A stretch of DNA of 64,000 bases from Nageia nagi (Eukaryota; Pinophyta), in the NCBI GenBank assembly GCA_050084985.1, contig JBITNC010000001.1, forward strand, positions 192,820,001-192,884,000, read 5' to 3'. The position numbers were made by a program, and so were the translations under genes. Below the pieces are notes generated by a model that was not told the origin of the DNA, did no database searches, and saw only the letters and a program-made list of their open reading frames with translations. Shown here in pieces: positions 12,685 to 23,693 of this stretch. How positions within the stretch are numbered: the stretch's first letter is position 1; each line of letters starts with the position of its first letter.

Positions 12685-14714
12685 TATTGATTGGTATAAT
12701 GTAATGTTAAGGGTTTAGTCTAGTCATGTTCTACATTGCCCATAATGGTAGAGTCCTTAAAAGAGTATAAGGTGGTGGGGATGTGCTCGTGTTGATTTTC
12801 TACTCAATCTACAAGTTGTAGGTTGGTTCCTATCTATTATAAAGGTTAAAAGTAACAAAAAAGAGATAAAAAGGTAAAGAGTAATGGGAAAGAAATGAAC
12901 ATATTAAACTAAACATAAACAAGAACTATATAGCTCAAGCATTGCAGCATAGGAAACAATCCATAACCAAGATAAAGAATAGCAAACTATCTTATCCTTG
13001 AGGTCTCGTAATCATAATACACAACCATAACTTAAGATAGCATCTCATATAACATTCAAAAGTGTAATAGACAACCACTTTTCCTAAAGGGTAAAGCATT
13101 ATCATATATAAAAGCATCTTATAAACTTGGGTAAGTTTGCTTAAATATTTGACCTCTTAGACTTACAATAGTCTATTATTTATACATTTACATACCCATT
13201 TGGATAGTTATCTATCATTAATATGTATAAATACTCCTCTTGATTGAAAATAGTAAACAAATCATTTACAATTAATATTGCAACTACGTTAAATTACACA
13301 GTAATCAAGTACCAATAGTACCATAGTCTAGGAATTTGAAATTTCTAAACCAATATACTCATTAAAATGCAATCTTCCTAGTTTTTCATTGACTATTTTC
13401 TCTTGGCTTTATAGCTAATTGAAGATGCACTTATCTGTAACTTGATTGGTATGATCCAACATTGTTCTCTATCGTAGCTATCTACTTCTCCTCAACCATT
13501 AATAATTAGTATTGTATTATTGGTTGCATGGAATAATGGGGCTAATGAATAATATATCATTTAATTCCAAGAAGAAACTACCACTGTCCTATGGAAATGA
13601 GTCATAGTCGACACATTGATAGAGCCCCAAGGTCTAACACTTATGATCAAGTGGATCTAGGTGTTACTTCTTACACATTATTCTTTTATTAGTTTGGTGG
13701 GTCTTATTTCTCATTATTGGGATCTAACGATGATCAAGTTTCTCTTAGCACCCATGAATTTTAGGTAACATGTGTGATGTCAATGTTGGAAATTGATAGG
13801 TTCTATTTGATTACCTTCATGCAATATTTTTTATTGAATATGATAGTGCTCGCTAGTGTGGTACTTCTTGCCATTCATTATTTTAGAACTCGTTGATTTC
13901 ACATAAAAATGGTGACATCATTACTAAAAATTGGTCGGCTCTAATTAAGTTATCTCTATGAAATATCTCCTAATGAATGACTATCTCTTGTTGAAATTAA
14001 TACTTCCCATTGAATTAGGCAAAAAGTTATGATATCACCCTTCAAAATCGATGGGCTTTATTGACTTTTCTTTATGGAATATCTCCCATTGAATGAAATA
14101 ATATTTATTATTGCTTATGTCAGAACCTACCAATTTCACACAAAAATGGTGATGTCATAATTGAAAATTTATAGGCTATAATTGATCAACTTGCAACATC
14201 TCCCACAAATTCTCATTATTGGATCAAGACCTCCAGAATAATGGCAAGTTCTACGATATCACACACTAGAGATATAGACATTACTTAGACTAATATTTAC
14301 AATAACTCCTGATATTATAATTACAACAACTCTTGGACTTATTTTTACAACAAATCCTTCCCTTACATATTACAATACTACCCAAAAATGGTACATTGTT
14401 CTTGTTCATGACTTAGATAGAATTTTCATGAATGATGACTTTTCTATACACATAGTTCCCAAAAATTTCCATAATACCTACTAGATAGTAACTAGACCTT
14501 TTGAAATAAAATACCTAAGGTTAACACATATATAATTGATACTGGGATATTGATAACACCTAGAACTTTTAAACTCAACACAATATTGAAAAAAAGCTAA
14601 ATACACATGAAAGGGGAAGATGTAGTAAGAGTTACAAAATATTTATTGAAAAGAATGAAAGAATTAGAATGTTATAGTGTTACTATACTCAGAGTGTAAT
14701 TTTGAAAGAATATA
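12685..14714 (-). repeat. 5' LTR of copy B
   Basis: A direct repeat of 383-2415 with the same internal order. The terminal dinucleotides have decayed: it starts TATTGATT where the other LTR has TGTTGATC, and it ends GAATATA where the other has GAATACA. Both changes are single transitions. TGACATCA/TGATGTCA octamers recur at 13775, 13913 and 14150. Confidence 0.88.
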
Positions 14715-14719
14715 GTGAT
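14715..14719. repeat. Target-site duplication GTGAT, right side of copy B
   Basis: Exact match to 378-382 on the other side of the element. The following sequence (TTCATAACACC...) continues copy C. Confidence 0.9.
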
Positions 14720-17700
14720 TTCATAACACCTAATAATATTGTATAGTGTAAATACTCTAATGTTTCTTTTTATTGTTAAAAAATAAAAAATAAAAAATTC
14801 TTGTATATATTGGTTCACCAATGGTGCACTTTCCAAGGAGGTAGGTATTTGTTAATGCTTGCATTAACTAAGCATGGTGGAGGTTAAACTTGATGGATGT
14901 AAACCATATTATCAAAAGGATAGCATTTAAGAGTATATTTTCTCAAAAAAATCACCATTTGCACCTTATCTTCCAATTTAAATATGGTGTGCTTGAATTA
15001 AATATGATCATGCTTATCATCATTGACACTACACTTTGTGCAAGCCCCATTATTCCTTGTTCATTAATTTCCATTAATAAATGATAGTTGTAAACCCTAG
15101 GCAAATAAAATATACTCCTTGACCTCTTATTTCTTCACTTAGCAAATTTTAGAGCCTAAGCTTTCCAAAGTTGCAGAGCATATCATCTACTAAGTTGTTA
15201 ACGCAAGGTGTGGAAGAGTATCAAAGTTTGATCTTATAGAGGTTCTATGTACTTGATTACCTAAGCTACATAAAAGTTATTCAACACCATGGTTAGCACT
15301 AAATATACTATAGCAATTGAGTAAGAGGGGTAGATGCTAACCTAATAGCGATTCATGAGGAATACCTAAAGAATTCTTTTGATGTCAATTGGACAGAGGT
15401 AAGAATCATCAATCATTTGGATACCTAGAAAGAAAACCTTGAAAGAATCCTATTGTAGCACTAGATGCCAAAAATTACAAGTAAAAGAAATTCATTAGTA
15501 GAATAAGAAGAAATGTTATGCTAGACTAGGGCTTGGCATATTATATGCCCTATAAGTATTTCACTTATCCAAAACTTATTTATTCAATTGCACTTAGGCA
15601 TATCCAATAAGGCTATGAGGTTAAAGCTTATAAGGAGTATAATAAAGGAGAATCTAAGTCTAGGTATCAGCTTGATATATTTTTGGACTACTCTCCATAG
15701 GAAATTGTATACACATTTGCAATCTTGACTTATTGGAGCTTTCATATCAAGAAGTAAATTGATCTCAAGAGAGAAAAGGTTCATTTTTATTAGAATGAGA
15801 GTGAGATGTTGTATTGGATTCATAAGAGGTATGAAGGTAGATGCATTAGGCTCCTTCAAATATATGACATCACTTCATTTAAGAAATCATGAGACATGAA
15901 GGTCTTACATGCATTGATATTTTCTTGGTAAGAAGACCCAAATTTAGGTAGATGAAACCATAATAAGAATGGCATATAATATTATTGATGCACATATCTA
16001 TTATGATTTTCAAGAAAAATCTATTCAATATTGAAAATTTTGATTTTTAGCACTTGCCATACTTGTGGTGGCTCATAGTCCACCAAATTTGGAAGCTCTG
16101 GCAAAAGGAGGGCTTAAAATTGAATTGAAAACTTTGTCCATAGTACCTACACCAATTTATTTAAAAGTGTTAGTGCTTACAAAATTCCATGGCTCATACT
16201 ATGAGTTATGGAGAAATTGTATGCCCAAGTGATGTAGATTCTCATGGGAAGGGTTACTCACAGATTGCATCGGTCAACCATGGAGGAGTTGCAAGGATGC
16301 AACAACATTAGAGACTAGTATTTTTTGAAAAATCATACAACTATAAAAAGGTACGGGTATTTTGAAAATTCATTTTTGTTACCAAAATTTGTTACCCTAC
16401 AGTTGTAATCTTTAGAAATGGTTTGGTAAATGTGCACAATAGAAACTAATTATAGGTTCGAGGGTAATTTTAAACCCATTATCAAAATGCCTTCCACTAT
16501 TGCAAATTTTACTTTGATAGAAATAGGTTGTGAAGATGAGTTAGAAACTTTTATTGAATTTTAAATTGAATAGTGTATATGCCCCTTAAATATATGACCT
16601 AATGGGTAATATAATAAAATTAATAAAATCAAATAAAAAAATGCCTAACATTTTACCATGAAGCTCAATTGCATGTTAAATATTTTACAAATCAAATAGA
16701 ATAAGAGGTTGAGGCATCCCCAAAGTGGGAATTCAGGATCATTAACAAGGCATGGATGGCTCTTGAAGTGATGGAAAAGTATAGAATTTAGGAGGTTAGA
16801 TGCCAAGAGTTTGCCTTGAACCCAAAGTTTGTCACCTAGTTATGGTATGAGTTGGGTGGGGACCCCAACAAAATAGAGTATTTCACTAAATTTATATTTG
16901 AATATACTAACAAAGCAAATCATGTTGAAAAATAATGCTTTGGTTAGTTTCAATGTGATTAGTACTTAAATACCCAATACATGAAAGACCCACTATCAAA
17001 AATAGGAAAGCCACCACCAACCAATTTTTAAGGGAAAGTTGCAAAAGAGGATCAACCATTGGTGCAGTGGGTACTCAAGCTATAAAACCCAATGAAGAGA
17101 AGAGAAGAATAAGCTTCTAGTTGATGGTAGCTTCAATAAAAGAAAAAAAAAATAACTACTACTTCTTAGGAGTCTTATCTAAAGAGAAGAAGAATTAGAA
17201 CATTATCATAAGCATAATAAACCTCGAAGAAGAAATAGGTAGAAAAGAAGGCACATACCATTAAGTCATATGTGGCAAGAAGCACTTAGACCCCACCCCA
17301 TCTCCCCAAGAAATAATCCATGAATAGCCTAAACCAAGTATAGGGGAAACTAAACTGATGAATGTTGAAGAAACCCAAAGGTCACAAAGCACTAACACCA
17401 TTGTTTATCAAGATACTCAATAAGAAATGAGAGATGAAGTGCAATAAGGGGGGGAATGTACTAGGCATAGGTGGTACCATAACAATGAGAGGTGATGTAG
17501 GAAAAGATGGAGATGATGGTGATGACAAAGATCTAAGCAAAAAAAAGACTTTGGCACAAAGGACAATCCACCTAAAGAAAAGCCTATCATAGATGAAGAA
17601 GAAAGAGATGTACAGATTACAGCCTCTATAGAGAAAGCAACTCAAAAGCCTGGTCATGATACTCTAGCATCCACCTCATGAGCAGGTGAATATTTCCATT

Positions 17701-18775
17701 CATTAATTCCTTTTTCCACAACCTCATAAGAGAAAATAAAAAGTCATTTTTCTACTCAAGTAATAGAGCCCATATATTGGGAAACATTTGTTAATAAACC
17801 CCCTATGCTCTTGGAGCAATAGATGAAAATTTTGAGTAAAGTAATGAAAATGGTGGATATTATAATTGCTCAAATGTCTTTTAAAGAAGGGAAAATAGAC
17901 ACAACTCCCATAGTTGTGATAAATGTAAAAATGCAGAGTGCTCTAGCTATGGACCAATCCAGGTTTTTAATTAATACTTCCCTGATGGTAGGAAAGAATC
18001 TCCAATCTATGGATAACAAGATAGATAAGTTGAATAAAAAGATTAATCAATATAATAAATACTACCTCTATAAATATAAAATGTTATCCAAGTTATAGAA
18101 TCAAGAGTTAATAGATAAATTGTCCAAGCAAAAGTTTGATCATGAAAAGAGCCTTGAAGAGGCTAAAGCTGAGCTAGAAAGCATGAAGAAACAAATTAAA
18201 AACCTAAATTCTCAGGCCATAGTGATTGAAAAATAAAAGGCTTAGTATACTGAAGAGGAGTTGAAGAAGATAGTAGCAACAAATAAAGTGCTAAATGATG
18301 ATAAGGTCAGGTTGCTATAGATTTTTAAGAATTTTAGAAAAATACTAGTTGAGCAGATAGGAGACAAACTGGTCAACATATCCTAGCTCTATATATTATA
18401 GAATCAAATAGAATAAGATCTCTAGAAATAGTTTCTCAGACCATACTTCATAAACTAGTCTTAATAATCCCCATATCAATGATTGAAGGTATGCAAAGTT
18501 GGCTTAGGGCCTTAACCAAGAAATATTTGACCATAATTACTCCAAGGCCTAGATAAACCAATCTGAGAAGGACAAAGGATATCTATGATTTGCAATTTTT
18601 AGTGTTTGTTATGGATTTGGAGAAATATCAATTAAATATAGAGATCAAATTTGTAAATATATTCTTTCATTCTTTAGTCCAATTGAAAGCTCCCAAATTA
18701 TGAGAGGAACTAGATGTACAGGGTAGCATCGATCGATGGGTGGTGAATACCAAATAATTTTTGGAATAGTTAAAA
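14720..18775 (+). mobile_element. Copy C, right part: spacer and third ORF (ORF3), truncated
   Basis: Continuation of the element interrupted at 382. A spacer of about 570 bp leads to an ATG at 15289 aligned with the ORF3 starts of copies A and B. ORF3 then runs, with many stops, to about 18775. The best preserved stretch is 17823-18098, with IIAQMSFKEGKID, MDQSRFLINTS and KIDKLNKKINQ. After it come EEAKAELESMKKQI and further heptad-like sequence, consistent with a coiled coil. The match to copy A stops near GWWVVNTK (about 57895 in A). The C-terminus and 3' LTR are missing, replaced by unrelated sequence. The product is unrecognised. Confidence 0.8.
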
Positions 18776-18784
18776 ATTAATTTT

Positions 18785-18970
18785 TGTACACCTTCATAAT
18801 TAGTTCACCCCATGTGAGAAAATAATTGTACATATTTTTCACATTTGATGTACACCTTCATGGTTAGTTCATTTTGTGTGAAGAACTAGTTGTACATATT
18901 TTGCACATTTGATGTACACCTTTATGGTTAGTTTGTTCTGTGTGAGGAACTAGTGATACATCTTGGATTC
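18785..18970. repeat. Three tandem units of 64 bp
   Basis: Units begin TGTACACC at 18785, 18849 and 18913. Each contains a TTAGTTCA-like segment and GTGTGAGGAACTAGT, and the first two also have TGTACATATTTT. The third unit is incomplete. The array marks the junction where copy C ends. Confidence 0.85.
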
Positions 18971-19874
18971 TATCAACATTGTTTCCATTATCACTATGTG
19001 AGAAACTTGTATGTGCTTATGCATCATTTTCTATAGCAGGTGATTGCCTCTTTGATTAGTGAAATTTTCATCAAGGGGGAGAAATAAATATGATGTCAAC
19101 TTCAACCACTTAAACTACCATATATCCTATACAATTAAAGTTCCATACAATAAATCCTTTGGATAATTTAATTTTACATTTTTTTCATTCATGTTACATG
19201 CTTTATTAAGACCTATAGTATAAATATAAACTTATATTATTGCTTAAGATGTTAAAGCTAAACTTATTACTTAGGATGGAAAGTTTATTTGGTAACATGT
19301 GGTTGATAGTGCATTGGATATTATGAACCATTTGATATATATGTTATTGATATACATGCTCATGTATAATATATGTTGATTTAGTGTATTTGTATGCACA
19401 TGTGATATTTTTAGATATCATAGTTGATGATGGATATCATCTTTGATGTTGTGCATATATGTTTACTTGGCATCTTTGTATGCATCATTTGATCAATGTA
19501 TGGATTGTATTATTTGACTCATTTATTAATAAATGTATCATGCAACTAACTAATTTTGTTTATGAGATGCTAGTAGCATGCAAGGTTCTTCTTAATGCAA
19601 GCTACTTGCTTTAGGTGAGTAGGCTCATGGAGGTTTATCATGTTGACTTGTTGTTGAATGATTACTACTTGTATATTGAAACAATTTATGGTTAATAATT
19701 GTATTGTAAAACTATTTGGTAATATGGTTAAATAATTGGACCTTGTAAAACCATCTAAATTCTATTACTTTCTCACAAGTTCTCATCTATGATTGTATTC
19801 TTATGGAGGAGAACTATTTGGCTCTTTCTCTTTGTATTCTGGCCTCTTTACCCCAATATTGCATTAAGAGGGAG
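18971..19874 (+). other. Non-coding stretch before a copia-like LTR
   Basis: No open frame was recognised. A purine-rich tract, CAAGGGGGAGAAA (about 19068-19081), and a second one, AAGAGGGAG, ending at 19874 look like polypurine tracts of a plus-strand LTR element. The stretch is therefore probably the 3' untranslated internal part of a copia-type element whose coding region is lost. Confidence 0.4.
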
Positions 19875-20423
19875 TGTTAGAAATTATAATGCACTATTGT
19901 GTAATACATCTCTTTAATGTAACCCACTTAATACTTAAAGGTATCTAGATACCTTAAGTACTAAGGGAATAAAATAGTAAAAAAATTTAACTTAAACCTT
20001 GGATAAAATAGTAGTTAAAGAGAGGGTTGTATGCTATAAATATAGGCTACCCCCCTCTCATAACACACACTTAGAGATGCATGAAAATGCTAGTCTTGTA
20101 GAATTATAGGAAAGCTCTTGTAGGAGTTTTGTAGAGGAACTCATAAAAGAATTCTTGAGAAATTATAAGAGAGTTATCTTGTAAGAATTAATAGAAAAGA
20201 TGGTTTAAAGTGGATGTACTCCCAAGAGATGTAGGAACCACTATACTTCTACATATCACTTTGTGTGATTCTTTTATTATTTAGTTCCTAATATAGATGA
20301 GTTAATTTTATTGAATATGTATGGAATCCTTCAAGGGGTTATTGTGTATGGAATCCTTAAATTCCATTAGCTTCAGCTATCTAATCCACTATGACTTGAT
20401 ATTTAATGTATTTCTAACTAACA
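19875..20423 (+). repeat. Copia-like LTR, solo or 3' LTR of a truncated element
   Basis: It starts TGTTAGAAATTATAATG just after the purine tract AAGAGGGAG and ends near TTTCTAACTAACA. The ends thus form a short inverted repeat (TGTTAGAAA/TTTCTAAC). A TATAAATA box lies near 20035, followed by a pyrimidine-rich start-like region. These are usual features of Ty1/copia LTRs. No second copy of this LTR lies in the window. Minus-strand element D coding begins immediately after it. Confidence 0.65.
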
Positions 20424-20439
20424 AACTTGAAGTTAAAAT

Positions 20440-21640
20440 TCAATAAAAATATGATCCATTTACACATTTGAGAATTATGACAAGTCTTGTTCATCATATG
20501 TTGGAGGGGATTAGCATGAGAAATTACTTAATTCATGTGATTAATCATGTAATGACATAATTTATTAGCTACAAAGATAATGGCAAGGCAAAATACACTC
20601 TATGTAGATATACCTAACCTCATAATCAACAAGGGCATGATTAAGGTAATACATGGCTTGCTCCTTACCTTGATTGTTATTTTGAGCAAGCATGATACCC
20701 AAATAAAAATAAATCATTGAAAGGTAAAGATAAAAAGGTATACCATCCCTAGGAGGGATTAGGATAGGAGTAGTATTTAGATAATGCTTAATATCATCAA
20801 AATCTCATTAGCACTTCTCATTCCACTCAAAGATAATGCCCTTATTTAAGAGCTTGTTGAAAGGATGACACTTATCCGAAAGTTAAGCTATAAAGAAAAA
20901 AATAGCTTGAATCTTAATTTGAATACTTCTCAAGGTTTTAAGATTGTGAGGAGAAGCATATCGATAATAGCTTTTACCTTTTTAGGTTCAACCTCAATGC
21001 CTCACTTCAACATGATGAAACCTATAATCTTACTTGACATGACACCAAAAACACACTTCTTAGAGTTCAACCTAACATTACACTTAAGGAGATGATGAAA
21101 TACCTTATGAAGAACATCCCACTATCCTTAATGTGTCTTAGATTTGGCTAAGAGATCATCAACATAATCTTCTACAATATCATGCATCATGTCATGAAAG
21201 ATGTAGGTCATGGCTCTTCGATAGATGGCTCCAACATTCTTAAGAGTGAAATGCATGACTCTATAACAATAGGTCCCCTAAGGGATGGTGAAGGTTATTT
21301 TATGTTGATCATTAGGATTAACCTAAATTTGGTTATAGCCTGAAAAACCATCCATAAGGTATAACATATCATACCCTACAATATTGTCAACTAAGATATC
21401 GATGTTGGGTAGAGGGAAATCATCTTTAGGACAAACCTTGTTAAGATTATAGATATTTATGCAAATGCAAATATGACCATCGTACTTATTAATAGGAGCC
21501 ATATTGGAAACCCACTTTTGGTAATCAATAGATTCAATGAAGCAAGCTTTCAAAAGCTTTTGCAACTCATCCTTGATCAAAAGAGACTAGGCTAGATTGA
21601 ATTTCCTAGGTTTTTGCTTGATTGGTTTGGCATTGAGATA
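20440..21640 (-). pseudogene. Element D: reverse transcriptase and RNase H remnant
   Basis: Ty3/gypsy RT, different from the A/B/C family. The open part (21323-21580) reads MIKDELQKLLKACFIESIDY, then VCPKDDFPLPNIDILVDN and YLMDGFSGYNQI, all classic RT landmarks. Continuing with stops there is HKITFTIP, YVDDLLAKSK (catalytic YVDD) and RLNSKKCVFGV. RNase H remnants (YYLNHALVDYE) reach 20440, where the copia-like LTR cuts the element. Integrase and the 3' LTR are absent. The VCPKDDFPLPNID type suggests the non-chromovirus (Tat/Athila-like) side of the superfamily. Confidence 0.88.
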
Positions 21641-23049
21641 AGTTACAATGTTATGCACCACAAGGTTTGGATCTAATCTTGGTATATCATTATAACTAAA
21701 ACAAAAAGTTTATGACACTCAACTAAGATGGACTTAGCTAATTTGCACTCATACTCATTCAAAACATTGTTAATATAAATAATCTTAGGATTCTCGGGAT
21801 CATTGCTAATGTCAATCTCAACTAGGCCTCCAACATGCATGTGATACTACTCTTCAAGTTGCTTAAGGTAAATAATATATGAGTAATTATTTACAATGGG
21901 ATTAGAAATGGATGACACAAAACTTCATGAAGATGTCTCATCAAAGGACCAATGAGAGAGAATAAAAACATCGCATGGTGAAAAGATACATGATGGTGAT
22001 AAGGAGAAAATTATGGATTTAGGACCAACAATAGACAAAGAATCACCATCAATGGGGTGATGAAAAGGATCAAGCTCATTGATAGAAACCATATTGATAG
22101 AAATAATCATGTTTGAAAATAAGGGATCATCAAAGAAATCCAAAGGGATAGAGTAATTAGATGAGATAGGACTAGAAGGATGAAAATAAATACCAACATC
22201 ATCAACATCAAAAGATTGATCTTGAATGTCAAGGTTGGCAAACTCCTATTCACCCTTAAAACCAAGGCCCCATTTGTCATGACTAGCTTGAAAAGTAGTT
22301 TGGAAGGCATGTACCATACCTTGGTCATACTTACCTAATCCATAACCTTGCCATTTACAATACTCAAAATATCATCAAATAAAGTTAGGAAAGAAAAGTA
22401 ATCAAATTTAACATAAAATTTCTCCTTTAAAGTATGGTCAAAAGGTACATCATATGGAGAATCAACACCAATGTAAGTATAAAAAAACTACTTGGGACTT
22501 TTACCTAAAGGAATCATAGACCCAATAGTGATGGAGGCATCCTAAGGTCAACCAAAAGTCTTGAATGATTTTATGTTATATGATACATCCTCAATTCAAT
22601 ATTCCCCTACACCAAGATTGGCATATTGCACCAAAATAGGGTAAGTATTAGAATCATCATCCTTATCCTAGATGACATGATCAAATGAAGAGGTATGACA
22701 TTCTTCCTCTGGGGAAGATCGAAGTGGCATGTCTAATGATTGATAAAGGTCACAAGTTGGGGGAACTTGATTATAGGATTGAAGCTGAGTGGGCTTGGGT
22801 TGAGACTTCTTGACTTGAGACCTCGAACTCAATGACTACAATGATGGAGATGCGATGGGTGATTTACCATGTGGATGTATAGGGTGAGGTACATCCAATG
22901 GAGGTGACGATGATGAGGGTTCTGACATAAGAGACGGGTTAGGATGAGAATTTGATAATTGGAGACCTTGTGAACTATATGATTTTCGATTGGGATTATT
23001 GTTCATAAGGATAGTGATGGGAAACAAACTCGGCATAAAAAATAGATTA
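21641..23049 (-). other. Element D: protease-to-RT linker, decayed
   Basis: Minus-strand coding remnants connect protease and RT. Downstream of the protease end are MHGCFKYLYDGKTHYI-type sequence and a low-complexity Pro/Ser-rich stretch (PSSSSPPLDVPHPIHPHG, near 22870-22930). Further on are weakly conserved acidic segments. No extra RNase H was recognised here, unlike in the A/B family. Confidence 0.5.
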
Positions 23050-23645
23050 GGAGAATGAATAAGGCTGCAATGGCTAAAGGGGTTAGAATTCATCAAGATG
23101 TAATGGGTCTTTCCATCATACAAATACTTGAAGCAACCATGCATCAAAGAGGAAACACCCTCCATATCATCAATCCAAGGTCATACCAAAAGAATTTTAT
23201 ACTACATCTCACCCTCGATAACATAACAAGGTGTAGGAACTAATCTCACTCCAACCTTAATAGGAATCACAACAACACCCAAGGTGGTAGATAAAGTATT
23301 ATTGAAGGCCCTAATGGCCAAAGTGGGAGCACTTAAGTAAGACATAGGTATACCCAAATTTTTAATTACCACTATAGATACCACATTGATATCTAACCCT
23401 TTATCAATCATGACTCTCTTAACTCCTTTACCATCTATGTATGCAACAATGTAAATAGTTGGATGCTTCTTAGATGATCTTGGGGCATGATATACCTCAT
23501 CCATATAGAAAGTGATAGAAGGCCTCATATAATATTTAACAATTGCACAAAAATCCACAAAGGCATTAGGATATTCATTAGACAACTCAATGGTCTTAAG
23601 TATATCATTCAAGGCATCCTTATGAGCCTTGGATTGTTGCAACAA
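23050..23645 (-). pseudogene. Element D: aspartic protease
   Basis: Retropepsin-like domain in an open frame of 147 codons (23202-23645). It contains ITFYMDEVYHAP and KRVMIDKGLDINVVS, in which the catalytic Asp is kept but the Thr/Ser-Gly of the motif reads Lys-Gly. YLSAPTLAIRAFNNT and LGVVVIPIKVG match the flap and second-half pattern 'VRAFDGT...GEIELPI'. It continues after the frame break into a GVSSLMHGCFKYLYDG segment, the typical protease tail of Tat-like elements. Confidence 0.85.
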
Positions 23646-23693
23646 ATCCCATAAGGATAGCTTAGTAGGAGTTAACCATAATTATTTCTCTAA

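Larger units (their letters stand above)
383..14714 (-). mobile_element. Copy B: complete, decayed Ty3/gypsy element nested in copy C
   Basis: This is a complete LTR retrotransposon read on the minus strand, about 14.3 kb. It has a 5' LTR (12685-14714), a primer-binding-like site, gag, protease, extra RNase H, RT, integrase, a long third ORF and a 3' LTR (383-2415). A perfect GTGAT duplication flanks it. It belongs to the same family as copy A (45860-60041), with the same order and clearly similar sequence throughout. All coding parts carry stops and frameshifts. The two LTRs are clearly diverged by eye, so the insertion is old, but it is younger than host copy C. Confidence 0.9.
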
